Shown piece after piece: positions 60,813 through 64,000 of a stretch of DNA of 64,000 nucleotides (its first letter is position 1; every line of letters begins with the position of its first letter). The DNA comes from Candidatus Aminicenantota bacterium (GTDB lineage Bacteria > Acidobacteriota > Aminicenantia > Aminicenantales > Saccharicenantaceae). The DNA is taken from contig JAGNLW010000004.1 in the NCBI GenBank assembly GCA_017999365.1, positions 62,001 to 126,000 on the forward strand, given 5' to 3'. The notes below the pieces were generated by a model. That model saw nothing but the letters and a program-made list of their open reading frames with translations, made no database searches and was not told where the DNA came from. The translations under genes and the position numbers were made by a program.

Positions 60813-61793
60813 ATGAAGATCCTGCTGCTGACCGGACCCGGCGGCGATGCCCAGGGCTGGGGGGACATGAAGGTCACCGAGTCCGTCCGCCAGGCCTGCG
60901 GATCCCTCGGCCACCCGACGCGCATCGCCTATGTCAACGACGAGGCCGAGTTCCTCCGCCTCGTCGACAAGCCCGACTTCGACATCGCCTGGAGCGCCCT
61001 CTACCACATCACCCCGAACGAAGCCTTCATCGGCCGCAACGCCGAAGGTCTGTGGGTGGCCGACGTCTTCGACGAGCGCGGCATTCCCTACATCGGCTCC
61101 GACAGCCGGACCATGAAGGCCATGATCGACAAGTTCCGGACCCACGAGATCCTGGCCGCGGCCGGCGTGGCCGTCCCCTCTCACGTTCTCCTGCGCTCCG
61201 GGGACGACGCCTCGTCCGTCACCTACCCGGCCTTCGTCAAACCCATCTGCGAATCGCGCTCGGTCGGCATCTCCGACGAGAGCGTCGTCCACGACGAGTC
61301 GGAGCTCCGGCGCCGGGTCGCCTTCGTCGAGAAGGAGTTCGACGAGCCGGCCCTGGTCGAGGAGTTCCTGCCGGGCGACGAGTACACGGCCCTCGTCCTC
61401 GGCAACGGCCGGACGCGGGAGGTCCTGCCGGGACAGGTCACGGTCGAGGACAGCCACTTCCGCAACTACCGCATCCTGCGGAGCGACCTCCGCGGCGTCG
61501 GGCTGACCAAGGTCGGCCTGGCCGGGGAACGGACGAAGGAGGCCCAGGCGCTGGGCGACGCCGCCGCCGAGGCCATGGGCTGCCTCGACCACATCCGCAT
61601 CGACATGCGCGTCGACCGGGCCGGCCGCCTGCGCATCATCGAGGTCAACGGCATCCCCGGCCTCAAGCCGCACAAGAGCTGGTCGCCGCAGATCTACACC
61701 CTCTACCACGGCTCGCCGCTCGGCGAGGACGAGGACTATCGGCGTCTCATCGGGGCCATCGTCGAAGCGGCCGGCCGGCGCTACGGTCTCTGA
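60813..61793 (+). CDS. D-Ala-D-Ala-ligase-like ATP-grasp enzyme
   Basis: This 326-residue ATP-grasp ligase has the Ddl-like layout: an N-terminal Rossmann-like domain (MKILLLTGPGG), an ATP-binding lobe with TYPAFVKPICESRSVGISDES, PALVEEFLPGDEYTALVLG, and the Mg/ATP residues in HIRIDMRVDRAGRLRIIEVNGIPGL. The usual Ddl serine-rich substrate loop is not obvious. It probably joins two amino acids, one perhaps a D-amino acid supplied by the adjacent racemase. It begins 10 bases after the racemase stop. The 3' end overlaps convergent capA by 13 bases. Confidence 0.87.
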   Translation: MKILLLTGPGGDAQGWGDMKVTESVRQACGSLGHPTRIAYVNDEAEFLRLVDKPDFDIAWSALYHITPNEAFIGRNAEGLWVADVFDERGIPYIGSDSRTMKAMIDKFRTHEILAAAGVAVPSHVLLRSGDDASSVTYPAFVKPICESRSVGISDESVVHDESELRRRVAFVEKEFDEPALVEEFLPGDEYTALVLGNGRTREVLPGQVTVEDSHFRNYRILRSDLRGVGLTKVGLAGERTKEAQALGDAAAEAMGCLDHIRIDMRVDRAGRLRIIEVNGIPGLKPHKSWSPQIYTLYHGSPLGEDEDYRRLIGAIVEAAGRRYGL

Positions 61794-62971
61794 GCCGGGC
61801 CGCCGGGCACGGTCCGGGTGAACCACTCCCGGACGGTCCCCGCCAGGTCCGCCGGGACGCGCGCCGGCTTCCCGGCCATGGACCGGGTCAGGGCGTCGCG
61901 CCAGAGCTCGCGGTGCTGGAGGGTCGTGATCCGGTTGCGGAACATGGCCGCCCCCTTGCGCGGCTCGGTCTCCATCCGGTCCAGGATGCCGCGGACCTCG
62001 GCTTTGAAGCCCTCGGGACCGTAATAGGCCAGATAGGCCTGCCAGGCCGCCTCCACCCCACCCTTGCTGCGGAGAGGCCGGGAGATGCGCCCGAGCGTCC
62101 TCCGGAACGCCGCCGATTCATTCCCCCGGAGCGAGCGAAGGCCCGACTCCGAGATGCGGTAGGGATGGACGGTGTGGGAGGCCAGCCGGCCGCCGCGGAC
62201 GCGGAGCTCGAGGAGGAAGCCGGCCTTCCTGTAATAGAGGTCGGAGAGCTGGAAGAAGGCGAAGTTGCCCAGGCTGTAGGCGATGAGCCGGCCGCTCCGC
62301 GTCTCCAGTCCTTGCGGCACGTGGGGATGGTGGCCGACGACGGCGTCGGCTCCCGCGTCGGAGAGGGCCCGGTAGGCGGCGACGACGTAGGGCGGCGGGA
62401 AAGGGATGTACTCGAGCCCGGCGTGGGCCACGACGACGACGAACCGGCCGCGCGCCTTGGCCTTGCGGATCTCGGCCGCGAGGCGGTCGATCTCCCAGCC
62501 GCAGACCCCGGGGCCGCCGGTCGAGGCCGTCAGGTCCTCCCCTTCGCCGAAGGCCAGCACGGTGACCGGGGTGCCGCCGGCCGTCAGCTCGAGCGGGGCG
62601 GCGGCTTCGTCGAGGGTCGGGCCGGCGCCCACCGTCCGGACGCCGGCGCGGCGGAGGACGTCGAGCGTCTCGCGAAAGCCCTCGAGGCCGTAGTCGAAGA
62701 CGTGGTTGTTGGCCAGGGTGGCGGCCTCGAACGGGACGGCCGTGAGGCCCGCGACGTGGCCCGGCAGGCCCTTGAAAACGGCCCCGCTCTTCCAGACCGG
62801 CCGGCGGGCCGCGGTCAGGGCGCACTCGCAGTTGACCAGGCGCAGATCGGCCGCCCTCAGGACGGGCAATAGGTCGCCGTAGACCGCTTCGGGCGTCCGG
62901 GTGAAAACGGGCTCGAGAGCCCGGATGGGGGCCCAGTCGGCGGCGACGACGATGGTGTCGGACCGGGTCAT
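61781..62971 (-). CDS. CapA-family (poly-gamma-glutamate synthesis type) metallophosphatase-like protein
   Basis: This 396-residue protein matches the CapA/PgsA calcineurin-like family: DTIVVAADWAPI at the N-terminus, ADLRLVNCECALT, FEAATLANNHVFDYGLEGFRETLDVLRRAGVRTVGAG, VVVAHAGLEYIPFP, and ADAVVGHHPHVPQGLE. In poly-gamma-glutamate producers CapA helps export or anchor the polymer, but many homologs have no such role. No membrane anchor or signal is visible at ATG 62971. The start overlaps the GH5 stop (ATGA). Confidence 0.88.
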   Translation of the reverse strand: MTRSDTIVVAADWAPIRALEPVFTRTPEAVYGDLLPVLRAADLRLVNCECALTAARRPVWKSGAVFKGLPGHVAGLTAVPFEAATLANNHVFDYGLEGFRETLDVLRRAGVRTVGAGPTLDEAAAPLELTAGGTPVTVLAFGEGEDLTASTGGPGVCGWEIDRLAAEIRKAKARGRFVVVVAHAGLEYIPFPPPYVVAAYRALSDAGADAVVGHHPHVPQGLETRSGRLIAYSLGNFAFFQLSDLYYRKAGFLLELRVRGGRLASHTVHPYRISESGLRSLRGNESAAFRRTLGRISRPLRSKGGVEAAWQAYLAYYGPEGFKAEVRGILDRMETEPRKGAAMFRNRITTLQHRELWRDALTRSMAGKPARVPADLAGTVREWFTRTVPGGPAQRP

Positions 62972-64000
62972 CGCGTCCGCCCGGCGACCGCCGCGGCGTG
63001 GGCCCGGATCAGGGCCAGCGTCGAGAGGTCGGCGTCGTAGACGGAGTACCATCCGGCCGGCTCGTGGGGCGGATCGCCCACCCAGGACATGCCCGGCCGG
63101 GCCTCCCCCGCCCAGGCCCAGAAGTTATCGCCCTGGCAAGGGCCGCCGGAGGCGACGGACTCCTCGACGAGCGCGTACAGGGCGGCGTAATAGAGGTCCT
63201 TGGTCGCCGTCGTCGAGGCCGGGTCGAGGTTGTTCTTCCGGCTGGCCCAATCCCGGGCCAGGCCGAACTCCTCGAGGACGAGGGGCTTGCCCAGGGCCTT
63301 GGTCTCGTCGGCCAGCTTGCGGAAATAGGCGGCGGCCCGGGGCTCGGCCACGGCCTTGTAGGTCGCCGGCCGCTTGGGGTCGTACCAGTCCCAGTTCTGC
63401 GGCCAGATGTGGATGGTCGCGTAGTCGATGCCCGGCGAGCGGTGGGTGGCGGTGAAGTCCTGACCCGGCTCGCCGGGAGGGGCGCCCTCGGATCCGGTCG
63501 TGACCGGGTGGTTGGGGTCGAGCGAATGGATGTAGGCCGCGGTCTCGTCGATCCAGCTCTGCGGGTAGCGCCGCGGCTCGTTGGCCAGCTCCCAGGAGAA
63601 CACGGCCGGGTCATCCCGGTACTTGCGGCCGGTATAGGGATTGATGCGGCCGACGACCATGGCGATGTGGTCCCGGAACCAGTCCTGGCACTCCGGGTAG
63701 CCGTAGAACCTGGCCGCGTAGGCGATGAATTTCTCATAATCGCCGGGATACGGGATGGGCGAATGTTCCTTCCAGGAGACGTATTGGGCCATGCCCCCCG
63801 ACCATTGCCAGAAGTTGTTGAGGACCATGACCGCCCTCATCCCCCGTTTGCCCATCTCGGCCAGCAGGAAGTCGAGGCCGTCGAGGACGCTGCCGTCGTA
63901 CTCGCCGGGAGCCGTCATCAGGGCCGGGACCATGCGGTAGGGCTCGGTGTTGGGGCCTTCGGAGGAGGCCATGACCCGCAGATTGGTGACGCCGAGGCCG
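62968..64000 (-). CDS. GH5-like glycoside hydrolase (mannanase type), 5' end outside window
   Basis: At least 343 residues are visible. The frame is open to the window end (GLGVTNLRV precedes an internal Met), so the N-terminus is missing. The (beta/alpha)8 barrel shows MRAVMVLNNFWQWSGGM, the acid/base Glu in FSWELANEPRRY, the His-containing IDYATIHIWPQNWDWYD, and the nucleophile Glu in KPLVLEEFGLARDW. These fit GH5 subfamilies acting on mannan. Substrate specificity is inferred. It is translationally coupled to the CapA gene. Confidence 0.88.
   Translation of the reverse strand, partial: GLGVTNLRVMASSEGPNTEPYRMVPALMTAPGEYDGSVLDGLDFLLAEMGKRGMRAVMVLNNFWQWSGGMAQYVSWKEHSPIPYPGDYEKFIAYAARFYGYPECQDWFRDHIAMVVGRINPYTGRKYRDDPAVFSWELANEPRRYPQSWIDETAAYIHSLDPNHPVTTGSEGAPPGEPGQDFTATHRSPGIDYATIHIWPQNWDWYDPKRPATYKAVAEPRAAAYFRKLADETKALGKPLVLEEFGLARDWASRKNNLDPASTTATKDLYYAALYALVEESVASGGPCQGDNFWAWAGEARPGMSWVGDPPHEPAGWYSVYDADLSTLALIRAHAAAVAGRTR

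Overview
The window is 64 kb of very GC-rich bacterial chromosome, densely packed with short or overlapping gene junctions. I see no insertion sequences, phage genes or CRISPR arrays. Secreted lipoproteins, an OmpA-family protein, a predicted outer-membrane barrel and a multiheme cytochrome point to a diderm. The gene mix includes indolepyruvate:ferredoxin oxidoreductase with ADP-forming acyl-CoA synthetase, a predicted PPi-type phosphofructokinase, a flavodiiron protein and several secreted glycosidases. This fits an anaerobic, sugar- and peptide-fermenting member of an Acidobacteriota-like lineage such as Candidatus Aminicenantes. That taxonomic guess is an inference from gene content and base composition, not a measured placement.

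Layout. 1-6.7 kb (+): the argS 3' end, a GldA/GldF/GldG/DUF4340 ABC-2 transport operon, and mutY. 6.7-13.8 kb (-): flavodiiron protein, GNAT acetyltransferase, a membrane protein, DUF1846 and a GH106-like lipoprotein. 13.9-16.4 kb (-): a serine block of two tRNA-Ser genes and serS around Cdd1-like and DUF1697 genes. 16.4-18.3 kb (+): cobO, a zincin and a HOGA-like aldolase. 18.2-19.6 kb (-): an OmpA-family protein and a large SRP RNA with an Alu domain. 19.6-23.0 kb (+): a membrane zinc peptidase and a secreted M14 peptidase. 23.0-32.3 kb (-): a GH95-type enzyme, a BaiN-like flavoprotein, a double-ACT protein, GlcD, a thermonuclease, transketolase and dGTPase. 32.3-33.0 kb (+): a YggS-type PLP protein. 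33.0-35.7 kb (-): an ABC efflux operon with a lesion in each gene. 35.7-38.8 kb (-): RmuC, a DUF362 Tat protein and DUF6599. 38.9-40.3 kb (+): an octaheme lipoprotein. 40.3-44.8 kb (-): ADP-forming acyl-CoA synthetase, IorB and IorA. 44.9-45.4 kb (+): an Rrf2 regulator. 45.4-47.3 kb (-): an AIR-synthase-like protein and FolD. 47.5-49.6 kb (+): phosphofructokinase and a beta-barrel protein. 49.6-52.0 kb (-): CopA and a DUF2892 protein. 52.2-56.2 kb (+): yebC-ruvC-ruvA-ruvB-queA. 56.2-58.6 kb (-): a secreted putative glycosidase. 58.7-61.8 kb (+): an M20 amidohydrolase, an Asp/Glu racemase and a D-Ala-D-Ala-ligase-like ATP-grasp enzyme. 61.8-64 kb (-): CapA and a GH5 enzyme cut by the window end.

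How the genes work together. IorAB plus the ADP-forming synthetase would ferment aromatic 2-oxo acids to aryl acids with ATP gain. The secreted GH5, GH95 and GH106 enzymes and the M14 peptidase supply sugars and peptides, and PPi-PFK and transketolase handle the sugar phosphates. An exact 15-bp motif upstream of both the Fe-S-type Rrf2 gene and the flavodiiron gene suggests one O2/NO-responsive circuit. The racemase/ATP-grasp/M20 cassette next to CapA suggests D-amino-acid peptide chemistry, but its product cannot be read from sequence.

No gene-free stretch exceeds about 220 bases. The larger gaps (13778-13954, 19060-19251, 44757-44923, 47349-47562, 52046-52192) hold promoters, operators or short repeats where noted; in 13778-13954 I see nothing clear.
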